DNA of 61,526 bases from an uncultured Bacteroidia bacterium (lineage in GTDB: Bacteria > Bacteroidota > Bacteroidia > Bacteroidales > UBA932): the NCBI GenBank assembly GCA_902788175.1, contig CADAJF010000011.1, forward strand, positions 1-61,526. Reading direction: 5' to 3'. The notes under the pieces are model-generated. The model saw only the letters and a program-made list of their open reading frames with translations, made no database searches and was not told the DNA's origin. Each line of letters starts with the position of its first letter. Position 1 is the first letter of the stretch. Below, one piece after another: positions 43,856 to 54,600 of this stretch. Both the position numbers and the translations under genes were made by a program.

Positions 43856-45326
43856 GTATATCCTTGCCTTGGACCAGGGAACCAGTTCCTCCCGGGCCAT
43901 AGTTTTCGACCACAGCGGCAATTGCTGTTCGGTGGCGCAGATGGAGTTTACCCAGCATTTTCCCCAGCCGGGATGGGTAGAGCACAATCCCATGGAAATC
44001 TGGTCCTCGGAGGCCGCTGTCATCGCAGAGGCCATTTCGCTGATCGGTATCGGCGGGAAGGACATCGCTGCCATCGGCATCACCAACCAGCGGGAAACCA
44101 CCATAGTCTGGGACGCAGAGACCGGCGTGCCGGTGTACAATGCCATTGTGTGGCAGGACAGGCGTACATCGGCCTACTGTGACCAGTTAAAGGCCCAGGG
44201 GCTTGTAGAACGCATTCGCGAAAAGACGGGCCTTATTGTGGACGCCTATTTCTCCGGCACCAAGATCAAGTGGATCCTGGACAATGTCCCGGGGGCGCGT
44301 GAGAAGGCGCAGCAGGGGAAACTTCGCTTCGGAACCGTGGACAGCTGGCTGGTCTGGCAGCTTACCCGCGGGGAGGTGCACGTGACGGACGTTTCCAACG
44401 CTTCCCGCACCATGGTGTTCAATATCCATACGCTGGAATGGGACCGGGAACTGCTGGAGCTGCTGGATATTCCGCTCAGCATGATGCCGGCCGTCAAGTC
44501 TTCTTCAGAGGTGTACGGCCATACCAAAACCACCATCTTTGCCCATGAGGTTCCCATCGCCGGTATGGCCGGGGACCAGCAGGCGGCTCTTTTCGGCCAG
44601 ATGTGTACGGAGCCCGGTGCCGTGAAAAATACCTATGGAACAGGCTGTTTCCTCCTGATGAATACCGGAGAGAAGCCCATCCTCTCGCGCAACAACCTCC
44701 TTACCACCATTGCCTGGAAGATAGGGGAGAAGGTGCAGTATGCCCTGGAGGGTTCCATCTTTGTGGGCGGTTCCGTGGTACAGTGGCTGCGGGATGGCCT
44801 GGGAGTCATCCGCTCCTCCTCGGAGGTGGAAGCCCTGGCGGCCTCCGTCCCGGATAACGGGGGCGTGTATTTTGTGCCGGCCCTCACCGGCATGGGTGCG
44901 CCTTATTGGGACCAGTACGCCCAGGGGCTCATCTGCGGCATTACCCGCGGCACCACGGCGGCGCACATTGCCCGTGCGGCCCTGGAGGGCATCGCTTTCC
45001 AGACCATGGACATAGTGCAGGCCATGGAAAAGGATGCCGGCGTTCCGTTAGCAGAGCTTAAAGTGGACGGCGGCGCCTCCCGCAACAACCTCCTGATGCA
45101 GTTCCAGGCCGATGTCCTGGGTACTTCCGTTGTCCGTCCCGTAGTGACGGAAACCACCGCCCTGGGCGCCTGCTACCTGGCCGGCCTTGCCGTGGGCTAC
45201 TGGTCTTCGCTGGACCAGATCAAAGCCCAATGGCAGGCCGAACGCTGCTTTACCCCCTCCGGCCAGGACGTCACCTCCGCCAAAAACGGCTGGGCAGACG
45301 CCATCCGTAGAACCATTAAGAGTTAG
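43845..45326 (+). CDS. glpK: glycerol kinase
   Basis: Cytoplasmic FGGY kinase that converts glycerol to glycerol 3-phosphate; 493 residues. The N-terminus reads [20 protein letters not shown], the phosphate-binding region. [35 protein letters not shown] and [12 protein letters not shown] are GlpK signatures, and [19 protein letters not shown] is the second FGGY signature. ATG 43845 is preferred over the in-frame ATG at 43833. It overlaps the hydrolase gene by 11 nt. The facilitator gene glpF follows after an inserted inverted-repeat element. Confidence 0.97.
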   Translation: MTNKYILALDQGTSSSRAIVFDHSGNCCSVAQMEFTQHFPQPGWVEHNPMEIWSSEAAVIAEAISLIGIGGKDIAAIGITNQRETTIVWDAETGVPVYNAIVWQDRRTSAYCDQLKAQGLVERIREKTGLIVDAYFSGTKIKWILDNVPGAREKAQQGKLRFGTVDSWLVWQLTRGEVHVTDVSNASRTMVFNIHTLEWDRELLELLDIPLSMMPAVKSSSEVYGHTKTTIFAHEVPIAGMAGDQQAALFGQMCTEPGAVKNTYGTGCFLLMNTGEKPILSRNNLLTTIAWKIGEKVQYALEGSIFVGGSVVQWLRDGLGVIRSSSEVEALAASVPDNGGVYFVPALTGMGAPYWDQYAQGLICGITRGTTAAHIARAALEGIAFQTMDIVQAMEKDAGVPLAELKVDGGASRNNLLMQFQADVLGTSVVRPVVTETTALGACYLAGLAVGYWSSLDQIKAQWQAERCFTPSGQDVTSAKNGWADAIRRTIKS

Positions 45327-45329
45327 ACA

Positions 45330-45440
45330 ATGCTGGATATTGTTTCCTGAACCGTCGCTGCGCGACCCCTCCCACTCCGTGGGCCCCTCCCTCTTATGCG
45401 GCCGAGGGTGGCCACAGGTTCAGGAAACAATATCCAGCAT
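45330..45440. repeat. 111-bp element with perfect 24-bp inverted ends (MITE-like) between glpK and glpF
   Basis: ATGCTGGATATTGTTTCCTG and four further bases (45330-45353) are perfectly inverted at 45417-45440. The 63-nt interior has three mini-hairpins: GTCGC-tgc-GCGAC (45354-45366), CCCAC-tcc-GTGGG (45371-45383) and GGCC/GGCC (45400-45413). The trinucleotide ACA flanks both ends (45327-45329 and 45441-45443), which could be a short target duplication. No protein is encoded. It could equally act as an RNA hairpin that controls glpF expression. Confidence 0.85.
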
Positions 45441-45456
45441 ACAAAAGTATTAAACG

Positions 45457-46197
45457 ATGAATCCAGTTTATTTGTTTGAGTTTCTGGGCACTTTGGTGCT
45501 GGTGCTTTTTGGTGACGGCGTCTGTGCCGCCTGTTCTTTGAACAAGTCCAAGGCCAAAGGGGCTGGCTGGGTGGTCATTGCCCTTGCGTGGGGCTTGGCG
45601 GTGATGATGGGCGTCCTTGTGGCAGGTCCAGTTTCCGGTGCTCACTTAAACCCTGCGGTAACGCTGGGGCTGGCGGCTGCCGGCAAGTTTGCCTGGAATC
45701 TGGTGGCCGGGTACATGCTGGCCCAGATGCTGGGCGGTTTTGCGGGAGCCGTGCTGGTGTGGATTTTCTATAAAGACCACTACAAAGCTACCGCCGATGA
45801 ACCGGATACCATGCTGGGCACCTTCTGCACCATGCCAGCCATCTGGAATCCCTGGCGCAATTTCCTCAGTGAGCTGATCGCTACCTGCGTGCTGGTGTTC
45901 GTGATCCTGGCTATCGGCACCCAGGGGAATGCTTTCATGGTAGGCCCTGTCAGTGCACAGACGGGTGCTATCGGCGCCTGGCCGGTCACCTGCCTTATCA
46001 TGGCCCTGGGTATGTCCCTTGGCGGCACCACCGGCTACGCCATGAATCCGGCCCGTGACCTGTCGCCACGCCTGGCCCACGCTCTCCTTCCCATCCAGGG
46101 AAAACGCGACAGCGGCTGGAACTACAGCTGGGTGCCCGTCGCCGGCCCCATGCTGGGCGCCTGCCTTGCCGCGGGACTTTTCCTGCTGGTGTTTTAA
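45457..46197 (+). CDS. glpF: glycerol uptake facilitator (MIP/aquaglyceroporin)
   Basis: Inner-membrane channel for glycerol, 246 residues. The two half-helix motifs are GAHLNPAVT (Asn65) and GYAMNPARD (Asn197); the Asp after the second NPAR is typical of glycerol facilitators rather than water channels. Six hydrophobic helices are evident and the length is normal. It is 130 nt after glpK, with the inverted-repeat element between them. Its stop overlaps the convergent GDPD-fusion gene by 4 nt. Confidence 0.95.
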   Translation: MNPVYLFEFLGTLVLVLFGDGVCAACSLNKSKAKGAGWVVIALAWGLAVMMGVLVAGPVSGAHLNPAVTLGLAAAGKFAWNLVAGYMLAQMLGGFAGAVLVWIFYKDHYKATADEPDTMLGTFCTMPAIWNPWRNFLSELIATCVLVFVILAIGTQGNAFMVGPVSAQTGAIGAWPVTCLIMALGMSLGGTTGYAMNPARDLSPRLAHALLPIQGKRDSGWNYSWVPVAGPMLGACLAAGLFLLVF

Positions 46198-48461
46198 AAG
46201 CTATATTTGCGGACTACTTTTATAAGGCGGTCGGGGTAATTGGAGATGATGGCATCGACTCCGCAGGAAACCATGCGGGCGATGTCATTTTCTTCATCCA
46301 CCGTCCAGGGAACTACCTTGATGCCCAGAGCGTGGCAGTAAGCTACGTTCTCCCGGGTGACCTTGCTGAAGTGGGGAGACCACCAGCGCGGACGGAAGCT
46401 GAGGGAAGCCAGAATCTGGGAAATCTCCTCTTCATCCTCCGTGAGGAAGGACAGTTCCACCTCCGGATAATGCTGATGGATATACTCGAGGGAACGGATG
46501 TCAAAGCTCTGTACCACCAGACGGTCTCCCAGGTTCTTTGAAAGCAGTAGCGGAATGCAGGTGTCGCAGAATTCCTGGTAAGTGGGCCAAAGCGTTCCTT
46601 CTCCCTTGCCTGTGCGAGATTTGATCTCGATATTGTAGCGGAAAGGGGAGAGGTGGTTTTCCCGGGCGTAATGCTCTGTGAAATCGATAAGGTCCGAAGC
46701 CAGGGGCACATGTTCTGCTACCTTCTTCTGTTCCGGCCAGCGGTCCACGAAGCGAAGCCCCACGTCATATTTGACCAAGCTGTCATACGGCATGGTGTAC
46801 AAGTATTCCTTGGGCTCTTCCTTTAGGACCAGAGAGCTGTCCGGGCGCATGGCATTGCGGGAATGGAAGTAATTGTCGTGGGCTACGAGCACCTTTTTGT
46901 CGGCGCTTAGCTGAAGGTCGAATTCCAGGGTGTTGACGTGCAGGTCCATGGCCTTTTTCATGGCAGATATGGTATTCTCCGGCATCAGGCCGGCACCGCC
47001 ACGGTGCGCCTGCAGGTCAATGTAACTGTCCCTGAGGTCAAAGCTATGGCTCCAGCTTCTTCCGTCCGGGGCCGACACGCTGATGGACACCTCTGAAGCA
47101 TACTGGGAAGGGGTGGCCACAAAGAAATGGCGCTGCGCAGCGGGCCGTTTGTAGCCGGGAATCTTGGAGAAATCCCCGTTGTACACATCCAGTATCTCCT
47201 GTCCGTAGCTGGTGGAAAAGTCGGTTTCACGCTCCAGGGTCCCCATCTCGACGCCATCCTGCGTCCAGGTGCAAGTCCAGTTTTCATCGGCGCTCCAGGC
47301 ATTGGCCAGCACGCTGTTGGGATGCCGCCAGGTCCTGTCCATGCCCACAAACTGTACCTGGAAATCATCCGGATAATCCAGGTTGTGCCAGCGCCAGGAA
47401 ATATCCCCGTTGACGGAAGAGATAATCTCGTAGCCGCGGGGAGAGCCGTCCCGGCACCAGTTGGTGGCCCACCAGGCGCCGCCGATGGCAGCTGCATTGT
47501 TGTCCACCACATAGTCGTTCACGCGCACTTTGTTCATGACGTGCGTGTGGCCGGAAAGGATGTCCACAGTGTATCCTTCCAGCAGGGCGAGCATCTGGGC
47601 GGCTCCTTCAATGTCGTTGTTTTTGTCCTCGTGGACAAAGCGGATGGGGCTGTGCTGGGCCATATAGATGTGCGTGCCCTTGGGAACATACTTCAGAAGC
47701 CCGGCCACAAAGCCCAGCGTCTCTTCAGAATAGCCTTCCTTGTAGTTGTTGGAACTCTTCTCCGGGTCCTCCGTTCCATTCCCCTTGAACAGGATACTGT
47801 TAACGCCGATGACCAGGTCTTTGCCCAGCCAGAAGGCATAGTTGTAAGGGCCGAAAGCTTGCTCATATCCTGCTCCTGCGGCGATGCCTTCCAGGTTCTG
47901 GATAAAATCATGGTTGCCGATAACTGCATAAAAAGGGATGCCGGTAGTAGCGATGGCCTTCTTGTAAGGCTCGAAGACCCAGTGCCTGTTCCAGGCGATG
48001 TCTCCCAGGGCTATGCCCACGGTCTGGCGCTGCTCCCCATAGGCTTTGGCCATTCCGCGAAGGTCTCCCAGCGGGCGGCCCAAAAAGCGCTTCAGGTGCT
48101 TCTGGTTCTGCATCTGAGGGTCGGAAACGGAAAAGAGGGTATAGTCATCACTTTCTGACAGCCTGTCCAGCTGGAAGTCAAAGGATTTTGTCCCCTTGAC
48201 GGGCAAGTAGAACTGCGGAGCGCCGGTGGAGTAATCGGCCACAAAACCGGAGGGGGTAATCACAAACACAAAACGGGCGTCCTTGTGCGTGTTCAGGGAG
48301 AAGGAACCGTCGGCTCCGGTGGAGGTGAACCGGTATCCGTCCGAGACCGTTACACCCGCCAGGGGTTTCCCTTCCGCGGAAACGCTTCCGCGTACTTTTC
48401 TGGCCTGTGCCGGAAGGCCGATAAGACAGGCAGCAATGGCAGCGAGGAGTATCTTTTTCAT
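46194..48461 (-). CDS. calcineurin-like phosphoesterase fused to a glycerophosphodiester phosphodiesterase
   Basis: Exported 755-residue protein. After a signal peptide (MKKILLAAIAACLIGLPAQA) come an N-terminal beta domain (about 22-100), a calcineurin-like phosphoesterase (about 105-335), its beta C-terminal domain (about 340-475), and a GDPD TIM barrel (about 480-755). The phosphoesterase shows SVSDPQ, GDIAWN, GNHDF near 182-186 and SGHTHVM. The GDPD part shows QAHRGGAGLMPENT (from residue 485), EFDLQLSADKKVLVAHD and a late VVPWTVDEENDIARM. GDPDs split glycerophosphodiesters into glycerol 3-phosphate and an alcohol. Adjacent glpF and glpK could use the products after dephosphorylation. The gene follows the SGNH gene by 9 nt. 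Confidence 0.92.
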   Translation of the reverse strand: MKKILLAAIAACLIGLPAQARKVRGSVSAEGKPLAGVTVSDGYRFTSTGADGSFSLNTHKDARFVFVITPSGFVADYSTGAPQFYLPVKGTKSFDFQLDRLSESDDYTLFSVSDPQMQNQKHLKRFLGRPLGDLRGMAKAYGEQRQTVGIALGDIAWNRHWVFEPYKKAIATTGIPFYAVIGNHDFIQNLEGIAAGAGYEQAFGPYNYAFWLGKDLVIGVNSILFKGNGTEDPEKSSNNYKEGYSEETLGFVAGLLKYVPKGTHIYMAQHSPIRFVHEDKNNDIEGAAQMLALLEGYTVDILSGHTHVMNKVRVNDYVVDNNAAAIGGAWWATNWCRDGSPRGYEIISSVNGDISWRWHNLDYPDDFQVQFVGMDRTWRHPNSVLANAWSADENWTCTWTQDGVEMGTLERETDFSTSYGQEILDVYNGDFSKIPGYKRPAAQRHFFVATPSQYASEVSISVSAPDGRSWSHSFDLRDSYIDLQAHRGGAGLMPENTISAMKKAMDLHVNTLEFDLQLSADKKVLVAHDNYFHSRNAMRPDSSLVLKEEPKEYLYTMPYDSLVKYDVGLRFVDRWPEQKKVAEHVPLASDLIDFTEHYARENHLSPFRYNIEIKSRTGKGEGTLWPTYQEFCDTCIPLLLSKNLGDRLVVQSFDIRSLEYIHQHYPEVELSFLTEDEEEISQILASLSFRPRWWSPHFSKVTRENVAYCHALGIKVVPWTVDEENDIARMVSCGVDAIISNYPDRLIKVVRKYSF

Positions 48462-48470
48462 AAAACAGTA

Positions 48471-49547
48471 TTATTGTATTCCGTACTTGAAGAGGATGGC
48501 CATGACGGCTTTCTCGATGGAGTGGGCCCAAAGGCCGTAACCGTGGTCTGAGGGGTGGATGCCGTCCACGGAGGTTTCATGGTCCGGGGCTGTGGCATCC
48601 GGGAAGACATAATAGACATCGGGATACCGGGCGCAGGCAATGGACATGAGGCTGTCTACCAGATGGATACGGGATTCCTCCTTCTTGGCGGAGGCTTGGT
48701 TGAAATTCCTGTTCTCCCGGTAAATGGTTCTCTGGAAGATCAAGGGTTTGCCGGGATGTGCGCTGCTGAGCTTTTCGATAAAAGGGAAAAGCCGCTCAAG
48801 AATCTGCTCCTCCGTAGGATTGGAGAAGGAGTCGAAGATAAAGCCGTCCACTGGGGCATCCACTAAAGCATCGGCAAAATAGGGCTGCATTTTGCAGTTG
48901 CCGCTGCAGCCCAGGCTCAGGAGCTGGATGCCGGTGCTGCGGGAGAACTGGGCGGGGTAGGTCATGCCGCTTCTGGAGGTGCTGATACCATGGGTGAAAC
49001 TGGAGCCGAAGATGCCTATCCGGTGGCGGAAAGGATTGGGGAGTGCCTGGATGGCGGAGCCCTTCCGGACGCCAATTTGAACGGAGTACTCTTCGCTGAG
49101 GATAGGAAAGTACACGAGGCATTCTTTCATTTCATCGTTCATGGAGGCGGCAAGGGTAACTTCGGCTGTTTGCTTGTTCTGGGCTGCGGCACCGGCCCAG
49201 AGCCACCGGCCCTCCTGGCGGATATACAGATCGTAGCCGTAAGCGCTGACTCCCATGGTGTTGACGGGTGTTTCCTTTTCCCCAAATACCGTTTTTACCC
49301 GGATCTCCGGGCTGTTGGTGCAGAACGCGACCGCTATTCCGGAGGATTCGCGCACCTGGCGGTTTTCTGATTTGGTGAAGCCTTTGTATTTCACCGTGTC
49401 CACCCTGTGGTAAGGGTTGGGGGTATCCGGGAAGAGTTTTCCCGTAAGGGTGAGGGAAGATGCTTCCGTGTAAACATACTCTTGGGCATGAAGGCAGAGT
49501 GAACTGGCAAGAGCCAAAAATAGAAAGAAAAATACCCTTTTTGACAT
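48471..49547 (-). CDS. SGNH/GDSL hydrolase with N-terminal GxDLY domain
   Basis: Exported hydrolase of 358 residues (signal ends SLCLHAQ). The N-terminal beta domain contains YGYDLYI, the GxDLY motif, and precedes an SGNH domain. Catalytic blocks are IGIFGSSFTHG, with the Ser of GSS as nucleophile, and DGIHPSDHGY with the Asp-His pair. Such proteins are esterases or deacylases on glycans or lipids. It is the first gene of a leftward unit with the phosphoesterase-GDPD fusion and may remove acyl or acetyl groups from the same substrate. Exact activity unknown. Confidence 0.85.
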   Translation of the reverse strand: MSKRVFFFLFLALASSLCLHAQEYVYTEASSLTLTGKLFPDTPNPYHRVDTVKYKGFTKSENRQVRESSGIAVAFCTNSPEIRVKTVFGEKETPVNTMGVSAYGYDLYIRQEGRWLWAGAAAQNKQTAEVTLAASMNDEMKECLVYFPILSEEYSVQIGVRKGSAIQALPNPFRHRIGIFGSSFTHGISTSRSGMTYPAQFSRSTGIQLLSLGCSGNCKMQPYFADALVDAPVDGFIFDSFSNPTEEQILERLFPFIEKLSSAHPGKPLIFQRTIYRENRNFNQASAKKEESRIHLVDSLMSIACARYPDVYYVFPDATAPDHETSVDGIHPSDHGYGLWAHSIEKAVMAILFKYGIQ

Positions 49548-49566
49548 AATTAATGTTCTTATTGAA

Positions 49567-49574
49567 CAAAGTTA
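49567..49574 (-). promoter_or_regulatory. -7 element of the SGNH-GDPD fusion unit
   Basis: On the minus strand TAACTTTG matches the -7 consensus 20 nt before ATG 49547; no TTTG is apparent at -33 in the AT-rich stretch upstream. Confidence 0.5.
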
Positions 49575-49638
49575 GTATTTTTTATTTATTTTTACGTAAA
49601 TAATGCTTATTTTTAACACCGGGAAAAAAACCACTGCT

Positions 49639-51600
49639 ATGAAACTTAACTTATATCGCATTATTTGCTGGCTCTCCGTCTTGATCACCGCAGCTTTGAT
49701 CGTGGGTTCCTGTGGGCAGAAGGAGAATAATCCCGAAGAAGGTGGCCCATCTTTGGAGGGCGTCCAGTTCGCAGTTCCCGATAAGATGGAAATAGAATAC
49801 GGTGCTTCTGGCATTTCCTTCCGCGTCCAGTTCTCCAAATCTCCCTCGGCGGGGGACTTGCTTGTTCTTGGCAGTTTTTCGCCCTGTCCTATAAAGAATA
49901 TTTCCGCCACCTCCTTTGATGTGGACATTTCAGGCCTCTGGGATCAATCCTTCGGCAACGGAGAATATACGGTGAACATCCGCCGCGGCCAGCAGTCCAG
50001 GAAGATGGGACAGATGCAGGTGGTGGTGAAAGCCAAGGAGGAAGAGGGCTTGAAACCCGCCGCCGGCAGTACGGTATATGGCAAAGTGATCTGCGAAGGG
50101 GAAGGCGTGCCGAATGCAGTGGTTTCGGACGGCGTGAAGGTGGTCAAGACGGACAAGGACGGCGTTTACCAGCTGGCCTCGGCCAAATACCACAAATATG
50201 TGTTCGTCAGCGTTCCCTCCGGCTATGAGCCTCTGCGCAGCGGCATCCTTCCGGTCATCCACAGCCAGCTTAGCCAGTCTTCCAGCGTGCCCGAAAGGGT
50301 AGATTTCCAGCTCAAGAAGGTATCCGGACAGGATAATCACACCATGCTGCTGCTGGGAGACATCCACCTGGCCAACCGGACCAACGACCGCAAGCAGTTC
50401 AAGTCTTTTGTAGATGATGTCAACGCCTATACTGCATCTGTGTCGGGGCCGGTCTATGGACTCACCTTGGGAGACATGACCTGGGACCTGTACTGGGAAA
50501 CCAACAATTACGGCTACAAGGATTACCTGGCCGATGCACAGGCCATCACCGGTCTCACGGTGTACCAGACTATCGGCAACCATGACCACAGCATGTATCA
50601 GATAGGGGATTACAACACCGTGGAGGAATACAAGAAGATAGTGGGGCCCACATACTATTCCTTCAATCTGGGCCAGGTTCACTATGTGGTGCTGGACAAT
50701 GTGGAATGCACCAACAGCGAGCCCGCCAAGGATGACAACGGCAAGGCCTGCTATGTCCGCGCCTACAAAGACCACCTGGTGGACCAGCAGTTGGACTGGC
50801 TCCAGAAAGACCTCTCTTTTGTGCCCGTTTCCACGCCGCTTGTAATTGCCATGCACATTCCCATGTACAAGCCCGGCGGTTCTGTCCGGATGGACGGCGC
50901 TGCCAAGCTTGCTTCCCTGGTAAGCCAATACCCTCAGGTTCATGTGTTTACGGCCCATACGCATACCATTTACAACGTGGATAAATCTGCGGAGAATCAC
51001 ATCTTCGAACACAATGCCGGCTCTGTCTGCGGCACCTGGTGGTGGACCAACCAGGAAACCCCGGGCGTGCATATAGGCCAGGACGGTTCTCCCGGCGGAT
51101 ATACCCTTTTAAAAGTGAACGGCACAGACTTCCAGTGGCAGTACAAGGCTACCGGTAGTTCCGTGGACAAGCAGTTCCGTACCTATGACCGCAACTCCAT
51201 CTTCCTATCGCCGGGAAAATACATTCCAAGCGCTACCAATGAGAGTTATAAGGCAGATTTCAAGCCCGGCCTTTGGGCATCGCCGGATGCATCCAATGAG
51301 GTTTATATCAATGTCTGGAACTGGGACCCTTCCTGGAAACTGGAAGTGAGCGAGAACGGAACGGCCCTTTTGCCCTCCCAGGTAACGGTACCGGACCCCC
51401 TCCACCTGATTGCATATACGGCCAAGCGCATCAACAAGAACACCAAGGCCACTTTTGCTACAACGGACAATTCCCATACCTTCAAGGTGAAGGCCTCGTC
51501 GGCCAATTCCACCCTGGAAATCAAAGTGACGGACCGTTTTGGAAACGTTTACACGGAGTCCATGGCCCGTCCCAAAGCCTTCAATACCGACACCTATTAA
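49639..51600 (+). CDS. calcineurin-like phosphoesterase lipoprotein with N- and C-terminal beta domains
   Basis: Lipoprotein (lipobox VGSC, then GQKENNPEE, an acidic stretch like surface-export signals) of 653 residues. An Ig-like domain and a SpaA-like beta domain with VYGKVICEGEGVPNAVVSDG lead into the phosphoesterase. Metal motifs are LLGDIHLAN (Asp241, His243), LTLGDMTWD, GNHDHS (His315), MHIPMY and FTAHTHTIY. A C-terminal beta domain ends the protein. It resembles the phosphoesterase half of the fusion at 46194 but lacks a GDPD domain. ATG 49639 gives the signal peptide. It is 17 nt upstream of SusC, so this PUL appears to start with a phosphoesterase. Confidence 0.88.
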   Translation: MKLNLYRIICWLSVLITAALIVGSCGQKENNPEEGGPSLEGVQFAVPDKMEIEYGASGISFRVQFSKSPSAGDLLVLGSFSPCPIKNISATSFDVDISGLWDQSFGNGEYTVNIRRGQQSRKMGQMQVVVKAKEEEGLKPAAGSTVYGKVICEGEGVPNAVVSDGVKVVKTDKDGVYQLASAKYHKYVFVSVPSGYEPLRSGILPVIHSQLSQSSSVPERVDFQLKKVSGQDNHTMLLLGDIHLANRTNDRKQFKSFVDDVNAYTASVSGPVYGLTLGDMTWDLYWETNNYGYKDYLADAQAITGLTVYQTIGNHDHSMYQIGDYNTVEEYKKIVGPTYYSFNLGQVHYVVLDNVECTNSEPAKDDNGKACYVRAYKDHLVDQQLDWLQKDLSFVPVSTPLVIAMHIPMYKPGGSVRMDGAAKLASLVSQYPQVHVFTAHTHTIYNVDKSAENHIFEHNAGSVCGTWWWTNQETPGVHIGQDGSPGGYTLLKVNGTDFQWQYKATGSSVDKQFRTYDRNSIFLSPGKYIPSATNESYKADFKPGLWASPDASNEVYINVWNWDPSWKLEVSENGTALLPSQVTVPDPLHLIAYTAKRINKNTKATFATTDNSHTFKVKASSANSTLEIKVTDRFGNVYTESMARPKAFNTDTY

Positions 51601-51617
51601 ACAATCAACGATAGCCT

Positions 51618-54600
51618 ATGAGACAGATTAAACGAATTGCTGTTTCCCTGGTTCTGGCACTGGGAGCCCTCTGGTCCCTCGGCGCCCAGAACCGGGTAAT
51701 CACCGGCGTCGTCCAGGAAGCGGACGGCGCGCCGGTGGTAGGCGCTGTAGTCATGGTCCCCGGCACCAACAACGCCGAGGTGACCGGACTGGACGGTGCC
51801 TTCTCTCTCCGCGTGACCGGGGAACAGGTTACCCTTGAGGTCTCCTGCCTGGGTTATGTGACCGCACGAGTAACCGTGCCTGCCTCCCAATCCCGTGTCA
51901 GCGTGGTCCTGCAAGAGGACAACATGATGCTGGAAGAGACCGTAGTGGTGGGTTACGGTGTCCAGAAAAAGGTGAATCTCACCGGCGCCGTTACTGCCGT
52001 TGACACCAAGGAACTGACAGACCGTACCTCGCACAACCTCACCAACATGTTGCAGGGTGCCGTCCCCGGTCTCAACATTTCCACCTCTTCCGGTAACCCC
52101 GGCAGTGCGGGATCGCTGAACATCCGCGGTATCACCTCCATCAATGCCGCCGATCCTCTGGTGCTCATCGACGGCACCGAAGGCGATCTTTCCCGGGTGA
52201 ATGCCGCCGATGTGGAGAACATCTCCGTCATTAAGGATGCATCGGCCGCCGCCATCTATGGCGCCCGCGCCGCATACGGTGTTATCCTGGTAACCACGAA
52301 AACCGGTACGGACAAAGGCGGCAATGCCAAAGTGCGCTACAGCGGACGCTGGGGCTGGGAAGAACCCACCGTTTCTACGGACTTCGAAACCCGCGGTTAC
52401 TGGAGCGTCTATACCGTGGATAAGTTCTGGGCCACCGACGGCGGTAAGAATTACACCAACTACACGGCCCACGACATGGCCGAACTACTGGCCCGCGTGA
52501 ACGACGTAACCGAGAATCCGGCCCGCCCCTGGGTGGTGGAAGAAGTGCGCAACGGCCGCAAGCAGTGGATTTACTATGCCAATACGGACTGGTACCACGA
52601 GCTCTACAATGACCGGCATCCCGTAACCCAGCAGAGTGTCTCCGTTACCGGTGGCAACAAGGATGTAAAGTACTATCTGTCAGGAGCCTATGACCTCCAG
52701 AGCGGTATCATCAAGGTGAATCCGGACGTGTTCCAGAAGTTCAACCTGAGAGCCAAGATCGATGCCCGCATCAACAAGTATGCCCGCATTTCCAACAATA
52801 CGTCCTTCTACAGTTCCACCTATAATTATCCGGGCGGAAGCAGCGTGCAGGATTCCTTCGCTTATGCCTCCCGGCATGCCCTGGCTTCCTTCCCGCTCAA
52901 GAACCCGGATGGCAGCTGGCTGTACGGCACGCCGCTGATCGGCTACAACGTGGCCAATGGCCGCCACCTGGTGTTCGGAGAAGGAAAGGCACGCAACCAG
53001 CAAAGCCGCAGCGACTTCTCCAACACCACGGAGCTCAAGATTTCTCCGGTGAAGCAGTTCACCCTCACGGCCAACTATACTTATCGGCTGTATCAGAACC
53101 GCAACCAGTACCGCAGCGTGAACTTCGAATTCCGCCGTTATCCGGACGCTCCCTATGAGTATTATACCACCGGCGCCGGCGAAGACGCCCTTACGGAGAA
53201 TACCGCCACCTACCAGCGCCACACGGCCAATGTGTTCGGTACCTACGAAGATACTTTCGGCGGACATCATTTCACTGCTACCGCCGGTATGAACATGGAG
53301 CACTGGGCATCCAAGAGCGTGGGCGCCACAGGCAAGAACCTGCTTTCCGAAACCCTGAACGACCTTGACCTGGTGGGTCCGGACGCTACCGGCGCCGTTA
53401 TCATGGAAGTTTCCGGCGGCCAGAACGAGTACGCCATCATGGGTTTCTTCGGCCGTCTGAATTACGACTACAAGGAGCGCTATCTGCTGGAACTTTCCGG
53501 CCGATATGACGGAACTTCCCGTTTCCAGAAGGGCCATCAGTGGGGCTTTTTCCCTTCGGCTTCCGTGGGTTGGAGATTGTCCGAGGAACCTTTCTTCCAG
53601 CCCGCGCGATCGCATGTGGACAACCTGAAACTCCGTGTCTCTTACGGTAACCTTGGCAACCAGGTGGTCCGCGGTTCCGGCGGCGGACAGAACTATTACG
53701 CCTATCTTCGAAAGATTTCCATCAATGATTTTGCCGGATATACCTTCGGTGAAAGCACAACCATGAGCAAATATGCAACACTGGGTGCTCCCGTAGATGC
53801 CAATCTGACCTGGGAAACCGCAGAGCAATGGAATGCCGGTCTGGATTTCGCCGCCCTCAAAAATCGGCTCACCTTTACCGGTGAGATCTATCGCCGCAAT
53901 ACCCTGAACATGCTCACGGCCGGACCGGACCTTCCCGCCGTCTATGGCGCGGCTTCCCCGCAAACCAACGCAGCGGACCTTAAAACCACGGGCTTTGAGC
54001 TCTCCTTGGGCTGGAGAGACCAGTTCAAGCTCTTCGGTCAGCCTTTCGGCTATGGCATCCGTGCCACCCTGAGTGACTTCCGCTCCTACATCACCCGTTA
54101 CAACAATCCCACCAAGTCCCTGTCCATGGCCTACTATGAGGGTATGCGCATCGGCGAAATCTGGGGTTACGAAGTGGATGGCCTCTTTGCCTCCGACGAA
54201 GAAGCCCGGAAATACACCGCGGAAGTATTGGACGCCACCACCCTGGTGACGGGCCGTATGACCGGAGGTTTCCTGGCCGGCGACCTTCGCTTCGTGGACC
54301 AGGATAATGACGGACATTACCAGATTGACGCCAACGGCAAGTATGTGCTGGATGCCAACGGCAACCGCATACTCCTCCCGGAGGACCAGTGGCGTGTGAA
54401 CACCCTTAGCAACGGTAGCAATACAGTGGACGACCCCGGCGACCGCAAGATTCTTGGCAACGCCCTGCCCAGCCTGCAGTATGGTATCACCCTTACGGCA
54501 GATTACATGGGCTTTGACGTGCAGGCCTTCTTCCAGGGCACCGGTGACCACTACTGGTACCCGGCCGGCATGAACTATATGTTCTGGGGCCCCTACAGTT

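Noticed and set aside
45330-45440. Insertion sequence
   Set aside because: Only 111 bp and no coding capacity, so at most a MITE-like remnant.
46194-48461. Two separate genes for phosphoesterase and GDPD
   Set aside because: The frame is continuous across the domain boundary near residue 480, with no internal start or stop supporting a split.
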